From an uncultured Shewanella sp. (GTDB lineage: Bacteria > Pseudomonadota > Gammaproteobacteria > Enterobacterales > Shewanellaceae): a stretch of 64,000 nt of DNA. Positions within the stretch are counted from its first letter, which is position 1; every line of letters starts with the position of its first letter. This document shows positions 40,608 to 48,295 of the stretch, piece after piece. The DNA lies in contig NZ_CANMIO010000004.1 of the NCBI RefSeq assembly GCF_947497935.1, positions 305,231-369,230 of the forward strand, written 5' to 3'. The notes below the pieces were generated by a model. The model made no database searches. It saw only the letters and a program-made list of their open reading frames with translations, and was not told the origin of the DNA. A program made the translations under genes and the position numbers.

Positions 40608-41904
40608 GATACTCTCCATTGCCGCTATCGTGGCTAATTGGGAAGCAAACCTCTGCAACCGTGCCGCCCTCTTTGGCACTACCTAATAGCAATTGTCCGC
40701 CTAAACGCTCAAAACTGGCATTACTAAGCAGCAGTGCCATCCCCATGCCACGTTCGCTCTCAATCAGCTTGTGTCCCAGCTGTAGCTGCATCTCTTTAGG
40801 GATCCCTGCACCATAGTCCCTCACTGAAATACACAGTCTGTCTCGGTCTGCTGCGGCCATAACCGACACAACCACCTTAGCCTCCCCTATGTGAGCGAAA
40901 CTCGCACTACTGGCATTTTCGATTAATGCTAACAGTGCTGGAAGCAAACTGGCATCCGTCTTTATGGCCTTAGCTGAATGCCCTTCAGTTTGGCTCTCGG
41001 TAGTATTATTCAGCTGTAAATCTACCTCAGGCATTAGCAGTAAAACTTGCTGTTTAAGAGTTTCAAGCAGTTCATCAGCAGTTAATAAGCTTTGCTTTTG
41101 CTGGCGTATCGATTCGGTAGCCGCTCTCAGCGAGGTAAGTGTTTGCTCACAGCGGACTAGAGCCGTATTCATCTCTTGCAATACCTCTGGCTCACTAATT
41201 TGTTCTTCTACGGCTTCATCCACCAGCAAGCGCAAACTCGCTAGTGGCGTAGCTAATTGGTGGGCCATCTGCGCCGAGGCTGTACCGAGCGCTAACAGCC
41301 TTTCTTGCCGTAGTTGCGCCTCGCGCATATAGCCTAGCTCTACCTCCTGCTTACGCATTCGTTGCGCAATGTAGGCCACACTGGTAGTCAGCACTAATGC
41401 CGAAATCAAGAAGTTAAACCACATCCCTAGATAATGAGAACTCATGTCCATACCATGGTGCTTCATCTGGCTTTCTGGCACGGCAAAAATCATCAGGCTA
41501 TAGGCAAAGGTCGACAATAAGGCTAAGGCCCAAGGTGCCCACTGAGGCAGCACAACGGCTGCGATTGCAATCGGTAGTAGCAACAAAGAGATAAATGCGT
41601 TGGTAGCCCCTCCCGTAAAGTAGAGCCAGGAGATCCAAAACAGAGTATCAATCAGCAACACGATGAAAAAACCATTCTCCAAGCGAGCAATCGCGCTACG
41701 GTACCTGAAAGTAAAACCTAAATAGAGGGCCTCTAGGCTCATTCCCCAGTAGAGAACTGGGCTAGTTAGCGATAAGCCAAAAGTGTCTGCAGCAAAGAAG
41801 GTTAGTCCTATCTTCAGCAAGAGAGCAGCAAACCTCAATAATGCTAATTGGTCTGTAGCACCAAGATTACGTATAAGTAGATTTTTAAAACGCGTATTGA
41901 TCAT
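40600..41904 (-). CDS. RegB/PrrB-like membrane histidine kinase
   Basis: 434 residues, with six hydrophobic segments in residues about 20-180. The phosphoacceptor H215 is in SAQMAHQLATPLASL, the H-box style of the RegB family, with N-box NASSASF and G-boxes DYGAGIP and GMGMALL. A loop motif GGATNAF at 98-104 corresponds to the ubiquinone-sensing GGxxNPF of RegB, with Ala in place of Pro. I do not see the redox-active cysteine box of RegB near the kinase core, so sensing may rely on the quinone route. The ribosome site is weak. Confidence 0.85.
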   Translation of the reverse strand: MINTRFKNLLIRNLGATDQLALLRFAALLLKIGLTFFAADTFGLSLTSPVLYWGMSLEALYLGFTFRYRSAIARLENGFFIVLLIDTLFWISWLYFTGGATNAFISLLLLPIAIAAVVLPQWAPWALALLSTFAYSLMIFAVPESQMKHHGMDMSSHYLGMWFNFLISALVLTTSVAYIAQRMRKQEVELGYMREAQLRQERLLALGTASAQMAHQLATPLASLRLLVDEAVEEQISEPEVLQEMNTALVRCEQTLTSLRAATESIRQQKQSLLTADELLETLKQQVLLLMPEVDLQLNNTTESQTEGHSAKAIKTDASLLPALLALIENASSASFAHIGEAKVVVSVMAAADRDRLCISVRDYGAGIPKEMQLQLGHKLIESERGMGMALLLSNASFERLGGQLLLGSAKEGGTVAEVCFPISHDSGNGEYHG

Positions 41905-42291
41905 GGGTAATCATTCTTTATTGTTATCGTTTACATCTTTTTAATAAGCCATTGCTATACAAGCTAAAACTCTAGGCTGCTGCAACGCCCTTTCTATTCC
42001 AACCCTAAAAGGTATCCTGCTTTTTATCCCTAAACTGGCAAGTCGCTCACAGCTTAAGGGGCAACCCTTTGGACGTTTGTTGTTATCTGTGGGGGATGTC
42101 ACAGCAATGAAATGGTTAGTGTTGGAGCTGAGTACCTAAGCCATGATTAATAATACCTTATCTAGCATAGAAGTTGAGTTTCGAGACGCCCCGCCATCAA
42201 CGACAATATTTGCGATTTAGCTTAAGGGGTTTTCATCCTCTAAGCACTGGTTTACTCTTGATAAAGCTTACTTTTACCAAAGAGTGTCTCC
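41905..42291. other. Divergent intergenic region between the kinase and the PhoD-like gene
   Basis: 387 bases with no gene seen. It holds a good CRP-like site (42088-42103) and must contain both divergent promoters. The near-inverted motifs cttaagggg around 42054 and 42221 are present in the same orientation and I cannot assign them a role. Confidence 0.5.
42088..42103. promoter_or_regulatory. CRP-like site between the kinase and the PhoD-like gene
   Basis: TGTGG-N6-TCACA matches nine of ten core positions of the CRP consensus TGTGA-N6-TCACA. It is about 190 bases from each flanking start codon, so it could serve either gene. Confidence 0.5.
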
Positions 42292-44178
42292 ATGTCATCA
42301 GCCAACTCACTGCCTCTCATTATTGCTGGCCCTATTCTGCGCCACTGCGATGAGCAGCATTTCACCTTGTGGTTTGTCTGCCGCGAACGCTTATCAAGCT
42401 TGCGTTTGGCATTAATTGGCGCCGAGTTTGATCGACAGCTAAGCGATAAAGAGGCGCACTGTATTCGCCTCGGTGAGCATGCGTTTCAATACTTAATTAC
42501 CGTTTCACAAGATAAACTGCTGCCCAGAGATACGACACTGCAATATCAAGTGTTTGATGCTAACGCAACCAACCTATTTGATGACTTAGAAACACTCAAT
42601 TATCCCGATAGTAAGCCCTGTGAGTTTATCGTCAAACCTCAGATCGATAAGCTACTGCACGGCTCCTGCCGTAACGTGCATCATCACAGTAGCGACGCCT
42701 TAGTTGCCGCCGATACCCAATTACTCCAACACCAAAACATCAGCCAGCGTCCCGCCTTGTTAATGATGAGTGGCGATCAAGTCTATGTTGATGATGTTGC
42801 AGGGCCAATGCTTTTTGCCATTGGTCAGGTTATTGAGCTATTAGGTCTTAATCAAGAAGAGTTTATCGATGCAACGCTGACAGATTCTAGTCAGATCAGT
42901 TATCAGCCCGCCGCCATGTATCAGCGTCACATCAACCTGTTGCCCAAGACTCAGTACAAGGCTAAGACAGCCATCGCAAGCTGGTATATCAACCACCCGA
43001 TATTCACCTCATCCATCGCAGAGAATCATCTGGTTAGCCTCAATGAGTTAATCGCGCTCTATTTACTTTATTGGTCACCAGAGCTGTGGGAACTCATTGA
43101 AATTCAGAAAGATGTCGTCGGTTTAAGTAAGGTGAACAATCAAAGGTGGCAGAGAGAATGGACTCACCTATTAGAGTTTAAAGCAGGCTTAAAACAGGTG
43201 CGGCGCTTAATGGCACATGTTCCTACCTATATGATTTTCGATGATCACGATATTACCGATGACTGGAATCTAACTGCAAGATGGGAGCTCGCCGCCTATG
43301 GGCACGAGTTTTCTAAGCGAATCATTGGCAATGCATTGATTGCTTATACTCTTTTCCAAGGGCTTGGCAATGCACCATCACGCTTCGATGGGGAGATCAC
43401 CCCAGATCTTAATCGATTCTTTGAGCAGCCTACTGCCGAAGGCCAAGATGCCCTTATCGAAAAGTTACTTAACTTTGAACACTGGCATTACAGCCTCCAA
43501 ACCACGCCTAAGTTACTCGTTCTCGATACCCGCACCCGACGCTGGCGCAGTGAGTCTAACCTAGGCAAACCTTCCGGGTTAATGGACTGGGAAGCCTTGA
43601 TGGAGTTTCAATCCGAGTTGGTTAACCAACCGAATGTGATCATCGTGTCCCCCGCCCCTATGTACGGCGTCAAACTGATTGAAACCGTGCAAAGAATCGC
43701 AACCCTTTGTGGCGGTTCATTACTGGTCGATGCCGAAAACTGGATGGCACACCCCGGCACTGCAAACACCTTGCTGAGTATCTTTCAGCACCGAAAAACT
43801 CCTGAACAGTTCATCATTCTTTCAGGCGATGTGCACTACTCATTTAGCTATGACATCAGCATTCGTTTTCGCCATGGCGGGCCACAAATTTATCAGATCA
43901 CCTGCAGTGGCTTTAAGAATCAGTTCCCCGAAAAACTGCTACCGATCTTCGATAAGCTTAATGGTTGGCTTTACGGGCATTTTTCACCACTTAACTTTTT
44001 CACTAAGCGTAAACGTATGTCTATCCGTGGCCGACGCCCTAATGGTGAACGCAGTAAACGCCTAGTCAATAACAGTGGTATAGGAATGGTGGAAATTGCG
44101 GCCGACGGCGCGCCAACGAAAATAGCAGTGCTGCATTCGGATATGAGCGAAACCGAGTTTTTACCGCCAAGGCATTGA
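42292..44178 (+). CDS. PhoD-like metallophosphatase family protein
   Basis: 628 residues with no obvious signal peptide, so probably cytoplasmic, unlike Tat-exported PhoD. The metallophosphatase ligands are visible: GSCRN near residue 124, SGDQVYVDD near 159, FDDHDITDDW near 317 and SGDVHYSF near 510. An N-terminal beta-sandwich-like region of about 110 residues precedes the catalytic core. The family hydrolyses phosphodiesters or monoesters; the substrate here is unknown. It is longer than most PhoD catalytic domains, and the extra length contains a helical insertion at about 200-300. Confidence 0.8.
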   Translation: MSSANSLPLIIAGPILRHCDEQHFTLWFVCRERLSSLRLALIGAEFDRQLSDKEAHCIRLGEHAFQYLITVSQDKLLPRDTTLQYQVFDANATNLFDDLETLNYPDSKPCEFIVKPQIDKLLHGSCRNVHHHSSDALVAADTQLLQHQNISQRPALLMMSGDQVYVDDVAGPMLFAIGQVIELLGLNQEEFIDATLTDSSQISYQPAAMYQRHINLLPKTQYKAKTAIASWYINHPIFTSSIAENHLVSLNELIALYLLYWSPELWELIEIQKDVVGLSKVNNQRWQREWTHLLEFKAGLKQVRRLMAHVPTYMIFDDHDITDDWNLTARWELAAYGHEFSKRIIGNALIAYTLFQGLGNAPSRFDGEITPDLNRFFEQPTAEGQDALIEKLLNFEHWHYSLQTTPKLLVLDTRTRRWRSESNLGKPSGLMDWEALMEFQSELVNQPNVIIVSPAPMYGVKLIETVQRIATLCGGSLLVDAENWMAHPGTANTLLSIFQHRKTPEQFIILSGDVHYSFSYDISIRFRHGGPQIYQITCSGFKNQFPEKLLPIFDKLNGWLYGHFSPLNFFTKRKRMSIRGRRPNGERSKRLVNNSGIGMVEIAADGAPTKIAVLHSDMSETEFLPPRH

Positions 44179-44440
44179 TTTAGAACCGAGGTCCTAGATC
44201 CTAGGAAAAAGCAAAGACGAAAAAGCTAAACACAAACAGCATGCTCTCCTTTGCTTTTATAGCAGAACGCAGTCCGCTCTAGCCTCTAGCCGCGAAGCGT
44301 CCTAGAAACGAGCATGCGAGTGCTCTAGATTCTAGAGACAAACTAAGACGGTAAGAGCCGGAGAGAAGCCGAGAAAGCAAAGACGGAAAAGCAAAAGCTA
44401 AAAGATAAAAGATAACAACTAAATGCCATCTGAGGTCGCA
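44179..44440. repeat. CTAG-rich, purine-biased intergenic block
   Basis: 262 bases without a gene. CTAG occurs at least eight times between about 44190 and 44340, including the palindrome ctctaga-t-tctagag (44323-44337). This is followed by repeated aagcaaagacg/aaaagc/aaaagataaaagat sequence. A shorter CTAG-rich block recurs at 62752. It may be a dispersed intergenic element. Confidence 0.45.
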
Positions 44441-45379
44441 CTATAGCAATCCGACTTCATCCTTTAGATTAAAGCCGTCACAACTCACATCGATTTGCTC
44501 ATGGCTGATAGGGTCGGTGAAACGAAGTCGCCTCGCCATTAGCTTAAGTGGCTTGGCAAAATCATCAGCCGCTTTATCGAGTAATTCCGGATAGAGCCTA
44601 TCGTTGAGAATAGACATGCCTAAGCTCATCATATGCACTCTCAATTGATGAGTTCTGCCCGTGACAGGCTCTAACTCGAACAAACCATAACCCGCATCAG
44701 TCTCGATTAAACGGATTTCTGAGTGGCTATTTGCCTCCCCCTCACTAATACACATTCTAAAACTAGGAGTCGTTTTAGTGATCCGGTTCTTCACCGTCCA
44801 ATGCATAGGCAGAGCCAAAGTCCCTTCTTCTATCATCTGTTTGATTTGATTATTTAATGGTGCAATTGCTTGATAGGTCTTTTGGATCTGACCGCTCTTA
44901 AACAGCTCGTGATAATCATGGCGAGTCCCGCTCTTTAGACTTAGCAACATCACGCCCGCTGTCGCTCTATCTAGACGATGAGCCGCAACAATTTCCTGAT
45001 GACCCATTTTTAAGCGTAACCGATTTACTAAACACTCATTGACGAAATTACCACTGGGGTTAACGGCTAAGAAATGCGGCTTAAAGACCAACATAAAATC
45101 GTCTGTTTGCAACAAGCACTTTTCTTCGAAAGGAATTAATGATTCCTGCTCAACCTCTCGATAATAGTAAACCCGCTCACGAGGGATAAAAGCCGTTTGA
45201 AGCGTGATAAGCACGCCATCTCGCCAATGTACCTTGCCGTCAACAATACGCTTTCGCCAGACCGCTTCGGCTATTGCGGGAAATTGACTCACAAGGAAGC
45301 TAAGCACGGTAGGTTTATCGGTTACCGTTTCAGGTAACACCACATAAGAGGCTTGGGTTGCGCGAACAGAGGAGCTCAT
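44441..45379 (-). CDS. RluA-family RNA pseudouridine synthase
   Basis: 312 residues from the ATG at 45379 (an in-frame TTG at 45388 is possible). The catalytic aspartate D137 lies in HRLDRATAGVMLL, and the downstream LELEPVTGRTHQLRVH motif (given as FELEPVTGRTHQLRVHM in this protein) completes the family. The N-terminal S4-like segment (KRIVDGKVHWRDG) is degenerate. It isomerises uridine to pseudouridine in rRNA or tRNA; the target position cannot be named. It seems closest to the RluA-like proteins annotated as TruC or YqcB relatives, but I do not assign a gene symbol. Confidence 0.9.
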   Translation of the reverse strand: MSSSVRATQASYVVLPETVTDKPTVLSFLVSQFPAIAEAVWRKRIVDGKVHWRDGVLITLQTAFIPRERVYYYREVEQESLIPFEEKCLLQTDDFMLVFKPHFLAVNPSGNFVNECLVNRLRLKMGHQEIVAAHRLDRATAGVMLLSLKSGTRHDYHELFKSGQIQKTYQAIAPLNNQIKQMIEEGTLALPMHWTVKNRITKTTPSFRMCISEGEANSHSEIRLIETDAGYGLFELEPVTGRTHQLRVHMMSLGMSILNDRLYPELLDKAADDFAKPLKLMARRLRFTDPISHEQIDVSCDGFNLKDEVGLL

Positions 45380-45570
45380 AAGACTCAAAACATAACAGGG
45401 TTAACAACAGAAGTGGCGCTACTCTAGCAAAACTTAGTCTACTATCAAAAAACTATTGATCATCAAAATCTATCGCTAGCAAAAACCAGCAGATATCCAA
45501 GCAGCCTACTCTCTCAAAATTAGCCCACCCTTTACATCAGGCAGAGCTAAATCAGCCGATTCTAATCAGG

Positions 45571-46164
45571 CTAAGAGTGTGAATTGTCTCTAGCGTGAGA
45601 CTTGATTAGCTCTAATACGAAGTTCATCGTCTTATGACAGTTAGGCTGGTTTAGCAAACGTAATTTATCTTGATTGTACAGTGGCAACACCTCTAACCAA
45701 CGCTGACTGACCCAAGAAGCATCCTCAAGATGGATATCATTTTCATAAAGTCCAAACAGTTCAGGGTTGACCTCATAAAACTGCTGCAGCGCGGCACTGA
45801 TAAGCTCAAACTCACCATAGATAGGCTCTTGCTGCCAATTGTTGCTTGGCAGAACTCGGCAAATCCAAGTTCCATCACGGCGCTCAGCCGCAGAAAGGAT
45901 CTTAACCCTCTGCTTCCCCTCGAGAATGATCCCTAAGGAGTCATCATCGAGTTGGTTAAAATCAATGACCTCACACTGAGTAGCAGTCTCATAACAGGGG
46001 GGGTTACTACTGGCTTTGCTCATACCGAACACCAGAGGATAATGCCCCTTGAGGGTTTCGGCGATCATATTCAGACAACGAGGAGCAATCACGCGGATCT
46101 CGACCCGCCCTCCGGGCAACAATAAGGCGTCATGCGCCAATAATGCCATCTCTTGTGTCTGCAT
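45571..46164 (-). CDS. LON peptidase substrate-binding-domain protein
   Basis: 197 residues, consisting of a stand-alone Lon N-terminal domain with no ATPase or protease part. It starts EMALLAHDALLLPGGRVEIR, and shows GIILEGKQRVKIL and a helical C-terminus. The start follows a very strong GGGGGGAGG ribosome site. Such proteins are widespread in gammaproteobacteria and their role is not established. It is a single gene on the minus strand. Confidence 0.88.
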   Translation of the reverse strand: MQTQEMALLAHDALLLPGGRVEIRVIAPRCLNMIAETLKGHYPLVFGMSKASSNPPCYETATQCEVIDFNQLDDDSLGIILEGKQRVKILSAAERRDGTWICRVLPSNNWQQEPIYGEFELISAALQQFYEVNPELFGLYENDIHLEDASWVSQRWLEVLPLYNQDKLRLLNQPNCHKTMNFVLELIKSHARDNSHS

Positions 46165-46326
46165 AATAACCTCCCCCCTTTGATAGGTAGGTCACATCAT
46201 TTTTACAGCTGCCAATAAAGCTAAAGTGTAGCATCTGCACAAATTTCAGCCAGCGGGTCAAATCACTCTCCACTCACTAATTAGACAGGGTAATAGCGCA
46301 GTTTATTACAGTAAAACCGTTAAGCT

Positions 46327-47382
46327 TCATAGCCTTTCTAAACGTTCCGCTAGTAGCTCCTTATTAATAACTTCTGCTAAATCATCGGCTAAGCTTTTAC
46401 TCATCGCCGCCGACTTTTGCCAATATTTAATCCTGCTGTCACTGTCTAAATGCTTAAAGTCACCTCTATCGGGTAGCTTGCCGTAGGGGAGACTCTGTAG
46501 GTAAGTATCACTGGGCGCTAAGATGAGTGCATTATCGTAGTTAGCCTTAGCCAAACGCCAAGGTAGCGATTTATCGAACCAGCCCGGTGCCATCTTAGGA
46601 TAAAAATGGGGGTACAAGGTCAAGCCTTGGCTGTGCTTGAGTGGTAAGTCGAAGTGATAGTCAGTGATCCCTCCATCGTAATAATGGCCTTTCGGTGCGC
46701 CATCAATACTCTTTACAGGCGATAACACCCAAGGGATAGACCCTGTTGCTAATAAAACTTGATGGATATTGTGCTGCGACAGAGCATAAAACTCACTGGG
46801 AAGATCCTTAAGCTCAGCAAAAGGTGAATTGCCTTGCTCGACACCAAAAACGCAGCGCTTAAAGTGCCAAGCTAAACTCTTACGTGTGACTAAATTTGTC
46901 ATTGCTGCGGTCGCTAAACCCACTGCCAGCGGCGCTTGTCCACCAAGGCGATTAAGGTGGCGAGCCTGACAGGCAATATAATGACTATTGATCTGCGGGT
47001 GACTGACTATCTCGGCTGCACCAGTGCTACCCAGCAAGCCTTGAATAATTCCTGCCACCTGTTGTGATACTTCTACCGCCGTGGGCTTAGTATCGTATCG
47101 CTGAGCGATATAGAGATCTTCTAAACGATCATAAGCAGAATTCGGATTGGCCTGCGCTAAACACGCTAATCGCCATGCCCCTGATGAAGCCCCAAGAGTA
47201 TGAAGTGGCTGATTTAAGTCTTTAAAAAATTCAGTAAACAGGTAGCGATCTAGCGCTGCGATACCGATCCACTTTGGCCCACCCGATGCGGCCAAAAGTT
47301 GAGTAAACAGCTCAGGCTTAAACTCGTTTTCGCTCAGCGTTTTAAAGGCTTTAGGGCCTGCGATAAACCGTAATGAAGACAC
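46327..47382 (-). CDS. Patatin-like phospholipase
   Basis: 351 residues. The GTG start at 47382 is supported by AAGGA at correct spacing; the ATG that overlaps it is out of frame. Catalytic features: the oxyanion-hole-like GGPKWIG (34-40), the nucleophile elbow G-A-S66-S-G (64-68) and the dyad Asp in DGG (236-238). It has no signal peptide. Patatin-like enzymes hydrolyse acyl esters of membrane lipids, and some bacterial ones act in defence or lipid remodelling; no partner gene here suggests a defence system. Confidence 0.88.
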   Translation of the reverse strand: MSSLRFIAGPKAFKTLSENEFKPELFTQLLAASGGPKWIGIAALDRYLFTEFFKDLNQPLHTLGASSGAWRLACLAQANPNSAYDRLEDLYIAQRYDTKPTAVEVSQQVAGIIQGLLGSTGAAEIVSHPQINSHYIACQARHLNRLGGQAPLAVGLATAAMTNLVTRKSLAWHFKRCVFGVEQGNSPFAELKDLPSEFYALSQHNIHQVLLATGSIPWVLSPVKSIDGAPKGHYYDGGITDYHFDLPLKHSQGLTLYPHFYPKMAPGWFDKSLPWRLAKANYDNALILAPSDTYLQSLPYGKLPDRGDFKHLDSDSRIKYWQKSAAMSKSLADDLAEVINKELLAERLERL

Positions 47383-47398
47383 ATTTTTCCTTAAATAC

Positions 47399-47563
47399 TC
47401 AACTTAGTGGTCGTGCACCTAGCCTAAACTTGTATGCGTACTCAGGCAATAAGCTGACCAACTCTTGTTTCACCCAAGGTAAGTTAGCGCTACACTTGCC
47501 AGCATTAATGACAAACCTCACAGGTTTATCTAAGTCTAACCGTTCCAGCTGACCAAAGGTCAC
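47399..47563 (-). CDS. Candidate small protein (54 residues) upstream of the patatin gene
   Basis: Read directly from the DNA. From a GTG at 47563 the frame gives MTFGQLERLDLDKPVRFVIN, then AGKCSANLPWVKQELVSLLP and EYAYKFRLGARPLS, a composition that looks like real protein. It ends 16 bases before the patatin start, so it could be the first gene of that transcript or the remnant of a longer gene. I see no clear ribosome site. No family is recognised. Confidence 0.35.
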   Translation of the reverse strand: MTFGQLERLDLDKPVRFVINAGKCSANLPWVKQELVSLLPEYAYKFRLGARPLS

Positions 47564-47587
47564 TAGGCATTATTTTGAGCAAACATC

Positions 47588-48049
47588 ATGATTGTTGATA
47601 CTTTAGCTAACCGCGACATCTACAAAGCCATTAATCCACGTATTGCTAGGGCACTAGAACACCTAGCTACAACAGACTTTAGCCAACTAGAAATCGGCAA
47701 GTACGAACTAGAAGGCAAAGATCTATTTGTGATTGTTAATGACTACCAAACACAACCGAAAGAGCTGCAAGCGTTTGAAGCCCACCAGCAATATATCGAT
47801 GTGCAGTATGTTGTCAGTGGTGAAGAGGAGTTTGGTTACCTGCCTTTGGCCAATCAAACCCCCTCTAAAGCCTATTATGCTGAACATGACTTTGCTGGTT
47901 ACGATTATGAGTCCAATAAAGATAATGCTGCCTTTATTCCGCTAAAGGCGGGCATGTTTGCCCTATTCTTCCCTGGTGATATCCATATGCCAGGAACTGG
48001 CGCGACAGAGAGCCAAGTGAGAAAAGTGGTGATTAAAGTTAAGGTATAA
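47588..48049 (+). CDS. YhcH/YjgK/YiaL-family protein
   Basis: 153 residues, a single-domain cupin-like fold. Family motifs include FEAHQQYIDVQYVVSGEE (His and Asp ligands), FALFFPGDIHMPG and the Lys-rich end VRKVVIKVKV. The family is also called DUF386 or the EbgC/beta-galactosidase beta-subunit family and is linked to sugar and sialic acid metabolism in other bacteria. No sugar genes are adjacent here. A strong terminator follows. Confidence 0.9.
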   Translation: MIVDTLANRDIYKAINPRIARALEHLATTDFSQLEIGKYELEGKDLFVIVNDYQTQPKELQAFEAHQQYIDVQYVVSGEEEFGYLPLANQTPSKAYYAEHDFAGYDYESNKDNAAFIPLKAGMFALFFPGDIHMPGTGATESQVRKVVIKVKV

Positions 48050-48072
48050 CTGCCGTCACCCAACGACTCAAG

Positions 48073-48099
48073 AAAGCGCCTAAGTCGGCGCTTTTTTAT
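48073..48099 (+). terminator. Rho-independent terminator after the YhcH-family gene
   Basis: Stem aaagcgcc / ggcgcttt with loop taagtc, followed by a T run. It separates this gene from the desulfurase fusion. Confidence 0.92.
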
Positions 48100-48171
48100 T
48101 GCCTACAAGCCGCCCCCGCTTTACTTTATCCACTTCTCATCGTCTCCCCCCAAGAATTACCCAGGCAAAAA

Positions 48172-48187
48172 CGTGATCTTGATCATT
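48172..48187. promoter_or_regulatory. CRP/FNR-type site upstream of the desulfurase fusion
   Basis: CGTGATCTTGATCATT contains GTGAT-N4-ATCAT, 8 of 10 positions of the FNR consensus TTGAT-N4-ATCAA, and also matches the CRP consensus at 12 of 16. It lies about 110 bases before the start codon. It suggests anaerobic or catabolite control. Confidence 0.5.
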
Positions 48188-48295
48188 ATTTTCAAGCTGC
48201 TAATATAGCCACGCAGAATTAGATATTCCAAAAAAGAATATAGAGCGTTACACAATAAAAATAACAGCAAATATAACGACAACGAGCCTTGAATA

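Noticed and set aside
46327..47382. Patatin phospholipase as the effector of an anti-phage (CBASS-like) system
   Set aside because: No cyclase, Cap2/Cap3-like or other defence gene is adjacent. The neighbours are housekeeping genes.
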